Shown piece by piece: positions 37,481-48,164 of a DNA stretch of 64,000 bases. The DNA is taken from contig JASFXZ010000015.1 of assembly GCA_032209605.1 (NCBI GenBank), forward strand, positions 620,001-684,000, given 5' to 3'. Positions within the stretch are counted from its first letter, which is position 1, and each line of letters starts with the position of its first letter. The position numbers and the translations under genes were made by a program. This DNA comes from Mactromeris polynyma (taxonomy: Eukaryota; Mollusca; Bivalvia; Venerida; Mactridae). A model generated the notes under the pieces. That model was not told the origin of the DNA, did no database searches, and saw only the letters and a program-made list of their open reading frames with translations.

Positions 37481-38215
37481 GTGGTCACCGCTTTTGTTGT
37501 TTTCTGTTGTTATTGTTGTTGTTTATCTTGCTACTGATACAATTTATATTGATGTTGATGTTATGGTCACTCATATTGTTGTTTTCTATTGCTGTAGTTT
37601 ATCTTGCAACTGTTACTACTTATATTGATGTTGTTGTTATGGTCACTGATATTGTTGTTTTCTATAGCTGTTGTTTATGTTACTACTGAAACTATTTATA
37701 TTGATGTTGTTGTTATGGTCACTGATATTGTTGTTTTCTATAGCTGTTGTTTATCTTGCTACTGAAACTATTTATATTGATGTTGTTGTTATGGTCACTG
37801 AGAGTGTTGTTTTCTATAGCTGTTGTTTATCTTTCTACTGAAACTATTTATATTGATGTTGTTGTTATGGTCACTGAGAGTGTTGTTTTCTATAGCTGTT
37901 GTTTATGTTACTACTGAAACTATTTATATTGATGTTGTTGTTATGGTCACTGAGAGTGTTGTTTTCTATAGCTGTTGTTTATCTTTCTACTGAAACTATT
38001 TATATTGATGTTGTTGTTATGGTCACTGATATTGTTGTTTTCTATTGCTGTTGTTTATCTTGCTACTGAAACTATTTATATTGATGTTGTTGTTATGGTC
38101 ACAGATATTGTTGTTTTCTATTGCTGTTGTTTATCTTGCTACTGAAACTATTTATATTGATGTTGTTGTTATGGTAACTGCTATTGTTGTTTTCTATAGC
38201 TGTTGTTTATATTGC
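37481..38215. repeat. 76-bp tandem repeat in fucosyltransferase intron 1
   Basis: The marker ATGGTCAC (ATGGTAAC in the last unit) recurs at 37563, 37639, 37715, 37791, 37867, 37943, 38019, 38095 and 38171, exactly 76 bp apart. A more diverged unit lies before them. Each unit contains TTGTTTTCTATAG (or TTTTCTATTG), which resembles a 3' splice site. The array merges at its right edge into a MITE end. Confidence 0.92.
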
Positions 38216-38382
38216 TTCATTCGAATCCATCGGGTTCGAAATTCTATTTCGAATAATGCATGATTTCGAATAGTCCATTTCTATTCGACGTGCATCAAAA
38301 TATACATCAGGACCTGATATTTATTTCGGATAATACCATGTATTCGGATAAAAAGTTGCCGAATACACGAGGTCCGACTGTA
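38214..38382 (+). mobile_element. MITE, TACAGTCGGACCTCGTT family, left end lost
   Basis: Contains CATTCGAATCCATCGGGTTC and ends GAGGTCCGACTGTA. Compared with the 56585 copy its left terminus is missing where the 76-bp array abuts. Confidence 0.8.
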
Positions 38383-38977
38383 CTATGTACATTATAGTAT
38401 CGCTGAAATTTTCAACAAAAATAGCGTAGATACCTGGCATAATATTCTATTTATTTTAAGCCATAAATAAATAAAATCAATAAATGCATCTCCCACTTTT
38501 AAAGATCATCTGGTTGATTTGAACGAGTCTAATTGTGCGTGTGCCCACCGGAACTCAACGCACCATGGTATTTAAATCGTTAAATTCATAATCTACACGT
38601 AGCCATAACCCAATATACAAAATTTCGTGTAGAAATGTTAATAAAAAAAACGACATTAAAAAGTGCACACACATATGTTTTGTAACTCATATATTTAGAA
38701 AATATTTAACAAAAAATAAGCATATTACATTATGTTAACAGTATAGCGATATTTACACATCTATTACGATCATGGGGTAATGATTGATAACGTGTTTTTT
38801 CATTTAGTATATGTACGCGAGTTTGCGTGTAGTATTACCGCATACACATCTTTGTTCTGTATTACGTGTATGTTTTATTACATCGTCATGTCAGTTTTCT
38901 CTTCAACTGTAACCTTACATGTTTGAATATGTATTATAAAGTTCCTTCTCCGTCTCATAGATGTATGCTTGTATATA

Positions 38978-39459
38978 AAGTAGAACCCCACCTAAAGACC
39001 ACCTCAATAATAAGACCACCTCAAAATTATAAACACAATTTGCAAGTCCATGTTCACTGTTTTGTTCTTTATTCAACCTCATTATAAAGACCACCTCAAA
39101 ATTATAAAGACAATTTGCAAGTCCATGTTCACAGTTTTGCTCTTTATTCAATATCAATATTAAAACCACCACTATAATAAGACCACCACTATAATAAGAC
39201 CACCTCAATAATAAGACCACCTCAAAATTATAACCACAATTTTCAAATTTATTTTCACTGTTTTGCTCTTTATTGAATATCATTATTAAGACCACCTCTA
39301 TAATAAGACCACCTCAATAATAAGACCACCTCAAAATTATAAACACAATTTGCAGATTCATTTTCACTGATTTGCTCTTTATTTAACCTCATTATAAAGA
39401 CCGCCTCAATACGAAGACCAAGTCCCTAAGATGGTCTTATTACCGTGGGTTTACAGTAT
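38978..39459 (+). mobile_element. MITE, TACAGTAAAACCTC family, with internal tandem repeats
   Basis: Left part GAACCCCACCTAAAGACCAC and right part GGTCTTATTACCGTGGG plus TTTACAGTA mark degenerate ends. Between them about four units of ATAATAAGACCACCTCAAAA and a GTTCACTGTTTTGCTCTTTA segment are tandemly repeated. It lies in fucosyltransferase intron 1. Confidence 0.7.
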
Positions 39460-39539
39460 GTACATATATGTTTGTCTTCATGGGTCATATACCTCACTGG
39501 ATTTCCAATGAAATAATCATATTACCGTATTATTTTCAG

Positions 39540-39634
39540 CTTTCTGGACCTTAATTTTATTGGCAACTTTGAGTGTGATGTTTATGAGTGTTTCATTGGA
39601 ACGCAATGCAAAAAACACGAAAGAAATTGATCCG
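39540..39634 (+). CDS. Alpha-1,3-fucosyltransferase, exon 2 (membrane anchor)
   Basis: After the acceptor TATTATTTTCAG, this exon encodes FWTLILLATLSVMFMSVSL, a clear signal-anchor helix (about residues 25-43), then ERNAKNTKEIDP. It ends CCG|GTAAGT in phase 0, and exon 3 starts in phase 0 at 40310. There is no usable initiator ATG before the anchor in this exon, which is why exon 1 is needed. Confidence 0.88.
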
Positions 39635-39671
39635 GTAAGTCACTTATACTTCATACTTACATTACCACAGG

Positions 39672-39944
39672 ATTGTTTGTTTGTTTCATCGGGTTTAACG
39701 CCGTTTCTCAACAATATTTCAGTTATATACGGCGGCCGGTTCACCTAACCAGTTTTTCCTGGACTGAAATCTAACCAGTACTAACTTACCCTTCTACAAG
39801 GAGCCGGCAACTTCTCCACATGAGGAGGAAAATCGACATTTTTGTCAAATTTTCATGGAAGGATATAACCTGCTGCGACCGGGAATCGAACCCGGATCGC
39901 CGGGTTACAAGTCCAGCGCACTAACCACTGGACCACGGCCGCGG
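39672..39944 (-). mobile_element. tRNA-headed SINE, family A, in fucosyltransferase intron 2
   Basis: On the minus strand: head GCGGCCGTGGTCCAGTGG with B box GGGTTCGATTCCCGG, body GGAGAAGTTGCCGGCTCC, and AACTGGTTAGGTGAACCGG, then tail GGCGTTAAACCCGATGAAAC. The B box is intact here, unlike in the 12630 copy. Confidence 0.88.
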
Positions 39945-40309
39945 CTCACATAACCATAGGAGGCCGAAGAAGACGTTTGATTGTATACATACACTGAACA
40001 AAATCTCTAAACTTCCATGTTATAGAACACACATTTAAGAAAACGGTTTTATAAGTCGGCTTAAAATTTGGCATTCTAGTATTATACATTGTACTCTTTC
40101 GACTTTTACAAAGAAAATACCTATTTATCGTCATGGTTGACCACGCGTGACGGTGAGTACGATTTTTAACGTTTAGCACGAGGATCACGTGTACTGTGTA
40201 GTAAACGGTGAAATTCATTTCACTGCAATCCATTTGGGAATGTATCTTATGTTCACAATAAAAAACACTGTATAATATAGCTGATGTATAAGCATTTATT
40301 TATTTCCAG

Positions 40310-41446
40310 TTACAGCGCGAACAATCGATAGATCTTGCTCAACTTCCGGTCATAATTAAACCACTTCCGGTGGAACCAAAACCAAAGCCACCGAAACCAT
40401 TCAACCCTTTTGAGGTTCCGGAAGTCCTTAAGAAGAAAGAGGAACCCAAGCATGCACCAAAAAAGCAATATTCAATAAACTGGTACAACGCACCACCATA
40501 CTTACGTTTCCGACCTGATTCCATGAATTTTAGATTTGAAACGTGTAAATATAAAAATTGTAACGTGACCTTCGAAAGAAAATATACGGCGTTAAGCGAC
40601 GCGGTCCTCTTTGATGGGCGCTGGGTGTTTGAAAAGGTTGGGTTTGTCCGTCCACCAGGACAGGTCTGGGTTTTCGCAGCTCATGAGACACCAATCACAT
40701 TCGAAGAACTCGGAACTTGGTGGAAACAGCCGCAATGGCGACATGGTTTCAACTGGACAATGACGTATGACAAAGACAACACGGATATTTTCCTCCCTTA
40801 CGGGGAATTACGGAAACACCCGAAGCCTGTTAGCCGGGATTTTAAATCAATCGCCGCACTGAAAACAGGTGGCGCATTAATGATCAACTCACATTGTGAA
40901 ACTTCGGGGTTACGCGAAAAATATGTGAATGAATTGAAGAAATACTTTCCCGTAGACGTTCTAGGTAAATGTGGAACTCCCTGGAACTGTGGCACACACT
41001 ATGTACACGATGAATGCTTTAACCTGTTAAATACAACATACAAATTCTTTCTTGCTTTTGAAAATGCGTTTTGCAATCAATATATTTCTGAGAAATTATT
41101 TGAGAATTATAATTATGATACAATTATAATAACTAGAGGCGGTAGTTACAAAGAGGCAAAAAGAATATTCCCGAAAGGAATCATTATTTCCACGGATGAT
41201 TTCAAAACCATCGAAGGACTTGGAAAATATCTTGGACAAATTGCATGGTCGAAAAATGACTATGCTGAACTGTTAAAAAAGAAAAGTCAGTATTATTCTG
41301 TCGGTTATAAAACGGTGTACCAAAGAGCGATGTGTGATTTGTGTGAACGTATGAACCACTTGGACAAATATAAGAAAATAATTCCAGATATTGTAGACTG
41401 GGCATACGGGAAAAATCCATGCAGGGAACCAACTGATTTGAAATAA
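40310..41446 (+). CDS. Alpha-1,3-fucosyltransferase, exon 3 (GT10 catalytic domain)
   Basis: This exon follows TTTATTTCCAG and encodes residues 56-433 of the model (37371-37440, 39540-39634, 40310-41446). A proline/lysine-rich stem (KPKPPKPFNPF) leads into a glycosyltransferase family 10 domain that transfers fucose from GDP-fucose. Key motifs are FNWTMTYDKDNTDIFLPYG (202-220), SHCETSGLREKYV (249-261) and FFLAFENAFCNQYISEKLF (301-319); the last two include the GDP-fucose-binding signature. Possible N-glycosylation sites are NVT (140), NWT (203) and NTT (296). The length, 433 aa, is normal. The exact linkage and acceptor (Lewis-type, core alpha-1,3) cannot be assigned. The last residues, CREPTDLK and the stop, are part of a unit repeated downstream. 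Confidence 0.94.
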   Translation, partial: LQREQSIDLAQLPVIIKPLPVEPKPKPPKPFNPFEVPEVLKKKEEPKHAPKKQYSINWYNAPPYLRFRPDSMNFRFETCKYKNCNVTFERKYTALSDAVLFDGRWVFEKVGFVRPPGQVWVFAAHETPITFEELGTWWKQPQWRHGFNWTMTYDKDNTDIFLPYGELRKHPKPVSRDFKSIAALKTGGALMINSHCETSGLREKYVNELKKYFPVDVLGKCGTPWNCGTHYVHDECFNLLNTTYKFFLAFENAFCNQYISEKLFENYNYDTIIITRGGSYKEAKRIFPKGIIISTDDFKTIEGLGKYLGQIAWSKNDYAELLKKKSQYYSVGYKTVYQRAMCDLCERMNHLDKYKKIIPDIVDWAYGKNPCREPTDLK

Positions 41447-41750
41447 AGTTAAATTATAGAAGGAAAAACAATCTTGCAGGGAACCAACTGATTAAAACTG
41501 AAGGAATAAAAATTCATGCAGGGAACCAACTGATTTGAAGTAGAGTTAAAATACAGAAGGAATAAATTATTGCAGGGAACCAACTGATTAGAAATATAAT
41601 TAAAACACAGAAAGAATAAAATACTAACAGGGAACCAACTGATTTGAAATAAAGTTAAAACACTGAAGGAATTAAATTCTTGCAGGGAACCAACTGATTT
41701 GAAATAGAGTTAAAATACAGAAGGAATAAAATATTGCAGGGAATAGAAAG
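41419..41750 (+). repeat. 42-57-bp tandem repeat that includes the fucosyltransferase stop codon
   Basis: TGCAGGGAACCAACTGATT recurs at about 41419 (the coding copy), 41475, 41517, 41571, 41630 (truncated start), 41681 and, as GCAGGGAA only, 41736. Each unit continues into AGTTAAAATACAGAAGGAAT-like sequence. Several units supply AATAAA (for example near 41504, 41561 and 41611), so the repeats may provide alternative polyadenylation signals. The first unit is the end of the coding exon, so the 3' UTR was built by tandem duplication across the stop codon. Confidence 0.9.
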
Positions 41751-43090
41751 CGCTGAAAGAACTTTGAGGTTGCCGATATGAGATTCAACTTTTTGTTAAA
41801 TATATCATACGATACTGAAAATACTAAACATGCGGGCAACCTTTGTAGAACTCAACATGACCGATTTTCATTTAAGGTAGAACACCCCTAATATATTCCT
41901 GCCAATACAACTGTAACATCGGCCATTATCGGTAAATTCCGTGACTATTTTATTGAAGATCGGTTGTTTCCGAATATTTTCGGGCATTTCCGGAAACAAC
42001 CGATCTTCAACGGACTCGTCACGAGATGTTTGTGTATTTTTTGGCGGGAATTCATTAGGGATTTTCTACGTAAACTATTAATCAATACGGGATGTAGTAC
42101 CACATACTATATGATATATCCGTTGATCATAACCAAAAAAAAACCATATTATATTTATGCTAATAGATGATATTGCAGCTTAATATTCTGCATAATATTT
42201 CTGGTTGTTACAAATCTTGGTGTTTAGCTTGAATGTGTATCGTAAGATATTTTATAATGAAAATCATGTTTCCAATTAAAATTATTGAATTAATTTTCAA
42301 TTACTTATTCATGATGTACTTAGGCTAAATTGCGCCATAGAATTTGGCTGTAAACATATTTGATGACGTCATTGTTAATATTCAGAAAACACTTGGATAC
42401 AAATATCACATTTAAAACCGTATGTAAATATTTTGGTCTCAAAGTATTCAATATAGCGAACAGGTGATATAAGGAAACGCTTCTAAGGTCCCAAATGGTG
42501 CTCCCTTTAAATACTCTTTACTCACAGGAGATTGTCACGAGTTATTTCCCCTTATTTCTTCTAAAGTTCTCTCCCTTTTGCCCCTTCAATAAAGTTTTGA
42601 GGAACACGAAAATTCGGTCAATGGCGCTACCGGGAATCGAACCCGAGTCTACGGATTGCTAACCACAACACCACAGCGACCTAACGTCATTTTCGTGTGG
42701 CTTTACTGCATATGAATCCATTTATTAATTTCATCACTGTGGTAATATCACCAATAAATTATTATCTATAATTCACTAGTGAAATAACAACTCACGTGCG
42801 TGACGTCACAACAAACCATAAGTGACGTAGACTCGCTCGAATGATGTTGTCATTGTTAAATATTGATTTTGTATGAAGTATAACATTTTGTTTCATTGAA
42901 AATTGTTGTAGTGTTTATTTTACTATGTTATGTTATATAATCATTTGAATTGGTATCTTGTTGTTGAAAATAAAAAAAGTATATTCGAAACTGCTCGTTG
43001 CGTCAGCTGTTGTTTACCAAAGACCGAATTACACACGCCATACTCTGCTTGCATGTAGCAGATTAACGTACCATTTTGACACAATGCCGC
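41751..43090. other. Intergenic DNA downstream of the fucosyltransferase
   Basis: CGGTTGTTTCCGAATATT and ATTTCCGGAAACAACCG (41961-42003) form an inverted repeat. A tRNA-like head lies at 42620-42690. No gene is supported. Confidence 0.45.
42620..42690 (-). repeat. tRNA-like SINE head, family E
   Basis: On the minus strand: GACGTTAGGTCGCTGTGGTG, TGTGGTTAGCAATCC and the B box GGGTTCGATTCCCGG. The same head, with GGGTTCGAATCCCAG, is at 58107-58188. Confidence 0.75.
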
Positions 43091-43094
43091 TGTC

Positions 43095-43530
43095 TCTGCA
43101 GTGATGTCATACATACTGCTGTTATGTCATACATACTGCTGTTATGTCATAAATAATGATATTATGTCATAAATACTGATGTTATGTCATAAATACTGCT
43201 GTTATGTCATACATACTGCTGTTATGTCATATACACTGCTGTTATGTCATACATACTGCTGTTATGTCATAAATAATGACATTATGTCATAAATGCTGAT
43301 GGTTATGTCATGAATACTGATGTTATGTCATAAATAATGATATTATGTCATAAATACTGATGTTATGTCATAAATACTGCTGTTATGTCATACATACTGC
43401 TGTTATGTCATATACACTGCTGTTATGTCATACATACTGCTGTTATGTCATAAATAATGACATTATGTCATAAATACTGATGGTTATGTCATAAATACTG
43501 ATGTTATGTCATAAATACTGCTGTTATGTA
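43095..43530. repeat. 20-bp minisatellite (TGTTATGTCATACATACTGC)n
   Basis: About 21 units alternate ACATACTGC, AAATACTGA and AAATAATGA endings. A block of ten or so units is duplicated almost identically (43100-43310 and 43315-43500), giving a higher-order period near 200 bp. Confidence 0.92.
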
Positions 43531-43717
43531 CCGAATAAGTCATCTATAACAATGTATACAGTTTTGATGACCCCCTAGATTTGAAGTAAGCACTAAAATG
43601 AACAGCCTCGGCATCCAGGTTATTCATAACATGTATGATACCTCGCGCAAACTTACTGTAAAAATCTCGTACTCGTGAATAATCAATGTGATGAATTCCA
43701 GCCACTGGATTAGCCGC

Positions 43718-44167
43718 ATGCCACACACCTCATGCGATACGGAACTTGCCGAAGAGTTACGGATGCCACACACCTCATGCGATACGGAACTTGCCGAAGA
43801 GTTACGGATGCCACACACCTCATGCGATACGGAACTTGCCGAAGAGTTACGGATGCCACACACCTCATGCGATACGGAACTTGCCGAAGAGTTACGGATG
43901 ACACACACCTCATGCGATACGGAACTTGCCGAAGAGTTACGGATGACACACACCTCATGCGATACGGAACTTGCCGAAGAGTTACGGATGACACACACCT
44001 CATGCGATACGGAACTTGCCGAAGAGTTACGGATGACACACACCTCATGCGATACGGAACTTGCCGAAGAGTTACGGATGACACACACCTCATGCGATAC
44101 GGAACTTGCCGAAGAGTTACGGATGCCACACACCTCATGCGATACGGAACTTGCCGAAGAGTTACGG
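43718..44167. repeat. 45-bp minisatellite, exactly 10 near-identical units
   Basis: Units start at 43718 and every 45 bp after. They contain ACCTCATGCGATACGGAAC and TTGCCGAAGAGTTACGG. The only difference seen is one base after ATG: C in units 1-4 and 10, A in units 5-9. Because 45 is a multiple of 3 and the unit lacks stops, several frames on both strands are open throughout. There is no codon-position bias to choose one as real. Confidence 0.95.
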
Positions 44168-44640
44168 ATGAAATCGCGGTTCTTCACAAAGGAGATTCCT
44201 TCTCTTTTGTTATCGTCGATCGAGAAACGCTAGAGAATATTTGCCCAGGGTATCATACAAGTTATTAATAGCCTGGGTACCGAGGGTGGAAAATGAGAGA
44301 ACATTCAAATCGTACAAAGCATAATTATCGAGTTATGTTTATACTGCACATACGATCGTGTCAACACTAAACTGTCAGTAATACCGTTATGAATACAATT
44401 TTAATATAACACTACATACATAGTTGACCATCGAAGAATTTATTACAGTTTTGAAACATTTGATATACAAAACACATGCATATACTTCTGTTTTGCATAT
44501 TATGAATTCTGTCTTGGCTTAACGGATTATGTTTATCTTTGAAAGCCCACATTCAGAAATGTTGAGTACGCTCACTCTCAACGAGATAATCCGGTGTTGA
44601 TTATCTAACGGTTTCGTGCTTGCAAGTGTGACTTCGCCCT
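44168..44640. other. Intergenic DNA
   Basis: Nothing recognised. Confidence 0.4.
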
Positions 44641-44654
44641 AACTAGAAATTGGC

Positions 44655-44850
44655 TAGGGTAGCTGGGTACCGTTTTACTAACATACTTACGCTTGCGTAA
44701 GTCAAAGATTTAGCGTAAGTTTTTGCGTACGTACAAAATTTCTACGTAAATGCGTGTCACTAATATTTGCGTACGTAGGTATTTGCGGAAGTTCGAGCGT
44801 AAAGTTACGTTAGAAAAAAAACGACCGTAAACCTCTACGTTTTGCGTAAA
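44655..44850 (+). repeat. CGTAAG-rich segment with T1-like end
   Basis: Starts GGGTACCGTTTTACTAAC, similar to the T1 end GGGCCCGTTTTATCAA. It is dense in GCGTAAG / CTTACGC / TACGTA motifs, including TTACGCTTGCGTAAG. It may be the left end of a relative of T1. The matching right end was not found. Confidence 0.5.
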
Positions 44851-44851
44851 A

Positions 44852-44923
44852 ATGGCCGACCGTATGAACGCTCGAAGGGCTCGACATTTCAGAGAAAGAC
44901 CTGACATGCTAGACGGATCGTGA
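44852..44923 (+). CDS. 23-codon open frame, possible transposase N-terminus remnant
   Basis: ATGGCCGACCGTATGAAC begins a short frame, MADRMNARRARHFRERPDML, ending DGS and a stop. The arginine-rich, R-x-F-R-x-R-x-D pattern is reminiscent of Harbinger-type transposase N-termini. Its position just inside T1-like end sequence would suit that. It could equally be a short upstream frame. Very tentative. Confidence 0.2.
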   Translation: MADRMNARRARHFRERPDMLDGS

Positions 44924-44926
44924 ACT

Positions 44927-44936
44927 TATATAAAAG
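44927..44936 (+). promoter_or_regulatory. Candidate TATA box
   Basis: TATATAAAAG lies about 100 bp before ATGACGAAG|GTAAGT (45030-45040), a start codon followed at once by a perfect splice donor. Together they could be the promoter and first exon of a plus-strand gene. A possible acceptor, TTGTTTACAG, lies at 45531-45540, but the frame then stops after four codons, so no gene can be assembled. Confidence 0.3.
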
Positions 44937-45040
44937 TACAGATTATCACGATATCTGATCGGCGTAGTTTATGATTTGATAGTTAATGATATTAAGCCTC
45001 GTACAGATAGGAGCCACCCTCTCTCAGCGATGACGAAGGT

Positions 45041-46158
45041 AAGTAACGCTAAATTGTACAGTTTACGTATTACTAGCATCACATGTTTTTACATGATAAG
45101 CTCTGTAGTGCCACATATAGTCTGAGCCGCATTAAGTTCACGTTAGCTTAATGCTGCGGACATGTGCCTCGTCGCCGTATTAAGCTCACTTCTCTTAAAG
45201 ATGTGTCTTGAAATGTGTATTTGAATAAGATAACAATATAAAAAAGTTCATTTTGAAAAGGAGATAAACTGACTTATGTATCAATGTTCCTAAACCACTG
45301 TCAGTCGAATGGGTTATGACCCATTTAAGTACAAATGAATTATAGTGGGCATATAGATGTTTGTCAGTGCTTCGCCTTCTGCATATATGACCAACTTGTG
45401 GATTTTAAAGAAACCTCACAGAAATAATAAGTTTAAACACATTTGTAAACATTTCTACTAGTTGCGACAACAGCATGTACATTTCTAACGCACATTGGTG
45501 TTATCTGTTAATATCTGTCGATAACATAATTTGTTTACAGTCTGAAACAACATAACACCCTGTCATTGAGCATCGTACTAAATATGTTGTTGCTAAGTAC
45601 GAATATATCACCAACGCAGCGGTCTGGTGTCAATGCCTAAATTCATTGCTGCGCCTATTCAATACGCTTCGTCATATATGCGTAATTCTATTAAACTAAA
45701 TGGATTAATACTTTAGATGCAGATGTTAGATCTTTTACAAATACCGGCAACTTACGCTGATCCTATCCAAGTTATTCTTTATCTTCTACCAAACCAGCAG
45801 GATGGATGAATAGACTGTTTATCCCTTTACGTGCATAATGAATGTGCATCCTTTTAAAACGAGAAATGTTAATTAAATGTGCGTAAGTTTTTGTGATGAT
45901 TAGTTAAATGATGGAATCAAGATTGAAATGCCTTACTTACCTCGTGGGAACCAGACAGTTGTACCCATCTCAACTCTATAATACAGTGCACGCTTGTCTG
46001 GGATCTACCATTAACATCATTAAAAAGGCAACTGTTTTAATTAGGCTTCATTTTGTACATGGTGTTAAAAGCTACCCGCTGTTACCAATGTTTCAAATGA
46101 TGTTCAAAAAGTATTGAAACTATGGATCAATAATTCATATTTCATGATTGATTAAAGA
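45041..46158. other. Intergenic DNA
   Basis: No supported gene; the open frame at 45908-46117 is unrecognised. Confidence 0.4.
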
Positions 46159-46394
46159 TATACTCAGTACATTTAAATATGCACCCTTTTTTGCTAACCA
46201 TATTTCAATATAATGCATTCATTACTTTTGAAACTTACTTTTTATGAAAATACAAGTCGATTGTTATGAAATTTAGCATACATGTTGCGTACACATGTGA
46301 TAATATCATGTCAAGTTCTTTTCTTGTATCATCAAAGTCTGTCAATGAAAATTAAGAAATCCCATATCGTGCTTTATTAAATGTATTGAGTAAA
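46159..46394 (+). mobile_element. MITE, TACTCAGTACATTTAAA family, diverged copy
   Basis: Begins TACTCAGTACATTTAAATA and ends AAATGTATTGAGTA. It shares ends and the internal TGATAATATCATGTCAAG with the copies at 52122 and 54219. Confidence 0.65.
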
Positions 46395-46984
46395 ATTATA
46401 TCTATCTATTCATACTGTCTTGACTCCCCTTACGGGTATTAATGACAGGTGATTATGCATTTTTTTTTCTTCATTTGTTTATCTAAATAAACATGGAAAA
46501 TATACTTTATCTGGTTAAAACTTCAATAAATATGCATTATCACAGAATACATTTATAATGTATTTCTCTGTATTTGACGAAAAAATACATTTTGTATAAT
46601 CATAAAATTTAAAAAAAAAAATTTAACAAGCGGGTGTTTTTTCCTAGTTTTGTCTCTTAGTAATATGATTAAACAAGATTGTTTTAAACGGTTATTCATG
46701 GGCAATGGTTCTTTTAATGATGTTTTAGACTATGTAACAGCAATACTGAATGAAGCCCATTAACAACTATATTCAGATGAGCAAGATACAACTTTAAGTT
46801 TAGGAAATTATGTTAGTGAATTAATATAGAATTATTTATTCTTTATGCCGCGCTTTGAAGCAGACATTTTTCGGTTGCGTTTTGGTGGCTTTTAGTTTAT
46901 TTCACAAGCATTACGAGGCGCATTCAATAGATTATGTCACTGGTCTTCATATGTTTGAAATTTTCACTGCTTCGGAAATGTGTT

Positions 46985-47660
46985 CATGTCAACCCTTCAA
47001 AGTAGTTCCCTTGCACAGACACACACTGAGCTGCGGCCGTGGTGCAGTGGTTAGTGCGCTGGACTTGGAACCCGGCGATCCGGGTTCGATTCCCGGTCGC
47101 GCCAGCTCATACCCTTCCATGAACATTTGACTAAAATGTCGATTTTCCTCCACATGTGGAGAAGTTGCCGGCTCCTTGTGGAAGGGTAAGTTAGTACTGG
47201 TTAGAATTCAGTACAGGAAAAACTGGTTAGGTGAACCGGCCGCCGTATATAACTGAAATATTGTTGAGAAACGGCGTTAAACCCGATAAAACAAACAGAC
47301 ACACTCTATTGAAGTTTTGCTATCCACGACCTAAATGCTGCAAAGTTGTCTCCACTTGGTAGACACTGAGACACTGAACAATTGCAGAACCAAGGGCTCT
47401 TCAAGTAGTATAGCGCTTACATGAGAGCATTTTGTTTAAGCAAGTGAAATAGGAAAAAGTCACAGGGGCTTAGGTCAGGGGAATAATGCGGGTGTTCAAC
47501 CTGAATAACCTTTTCTTGTTCTAAGAATGATTGTACAATTTCACTTTTGTGGGCTTAAGCATTGTCTTGAATAAGCTGTATGCCTTTCAAACCTTTACTT
47601 GGGCGTTTATTTTGATAAAGAAGTTTGACAGATGTAAGAAACTCGGACTTTAATGTAAGC
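46985..47660 (-). pseudogene. Mariner transposase C-terminal fragment
   Basis: Read on the minus strand with stops and shifts: GLKGIQLIQDNA, AHKSEIVQSFLEQE, then HPHYSPDLSPCDFFLFHLLK and AFRSWIAKLQ. After the SINE comes SVQGNYFEGLT and a stop. The DNA-x-AH and PDLSPCDFFLF motifs carry the second and third acidic residues of a DD34D catalytic triad. The N-terminal half is missing and there are in-frame stops. It cannot make an active enzyme. Confidence 0.85.
47033..47294 (+). mobile_element. tRNA-headed SINE, family A, inside the mariner transposase
   Basis: Plus-strand copy starting GCGGCCGTGGTGCAGTGG with B box GGGTTCGATTCCCGG, body GGAGAAGTTGCCGGCTCC and tail GGCGTTAAACCCGATAAAAC. Flanking CAGACACAC on both sides (47016 and 47296) is the probable target duplication. 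The transposase reading resumes across it, which confirms the insertion point. Confidence 0.9.
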
Positions 47661-47887
47661 CCTGATTTCTAATATTTCTTCAGGTTTCGTTATAACATTG
47701 AAATATATATGAGTGTTTATAATTAAACGGTAAATATCAAAATTTCCCAGGTGTATTAAATAAACATCCGCAATCAACTACATGAAATTCCCATGCTCTT
47801 ATGAAACGTGGTTTTTACGGAAGGCCATTAGTGACATAATGTATTAAATGCCCCTCGTATAAGACTGAAACTCAGACAAAGCCCGTT

Positions 47888-48164
47888 CGTAGCGGATCCG
47901 TAGTCCAGTGGTAATACGCTGGACTAGTAAACCAGGGATCGCAGGTTCGATTCCCCGCTCCAGTCTTTCGGACGATACTTTAAACATCGAAGTCCCGTGT
48001 ATGATGCTTTACATCGAGCACGTAAAGGAACCAGGGGTGCTTCTGGAACTGGGGCATCTCCTGTATCATGCACTATCCTCCAAAAATCTAAAATGACTAA
48101 CATTCTTCCGGAGGCGTCGCCCATATGGGAAACCGGTGGCGACGATAAATCAACGCAATTACAA
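47888..48164 (+). mobile_element. tRNA-headed SINE, family D, with 14-bp target duplication
   Basis: Head GCGGATCCGTAGTCCAGTGG with B box GCAGGTTCGATTCCCCG. The body contains CGAAGTCCCGTGTATGATGC, GGGGCATCTCCTGTATCATG and GGAGGCGTCGCCCATATGGG. It is bounded by AGACAAAGCCCGTT on both sides (47874-47887 and 48165-48178), a perfect duplication. An inverted copy lies at 62028-62303. Confidence 0.92.

Larger units (their letters stand above)
46911..47862 (-). mobile_element. Mariner element, internally deleted and split by a SINE
   Basis: The ends TACGAGGCGCATTCAATAG (46911 on) and, reversed, TACGAGGGGCATTTAATAC (to about 47862) are matching inverted repeats that both continue into ATTATGTCACT. 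Excluding the SINE, about 690 bp remain, roughly half a typical 1.3-kb mariner. It contains the transposase remnant described separately. Confidence 0.82.

Noticed and set aside
43718..44167. CRISPR-like direct repeats
   Set aside because: The units are contiguous with no spacers, and the genome is eukaryotic.
43624..44268. Open frames on both strands over the 45-bp array
   Set aside because: Unit length divisible by three with no stop keeps several frames open; no splice, start or homology support.
46855..47130. 91-codon frame containing RGAVVSALDLEPGDPGSIPG
   Set aside because: This is a well-known translation artefact of tRNA-like SINE heads.
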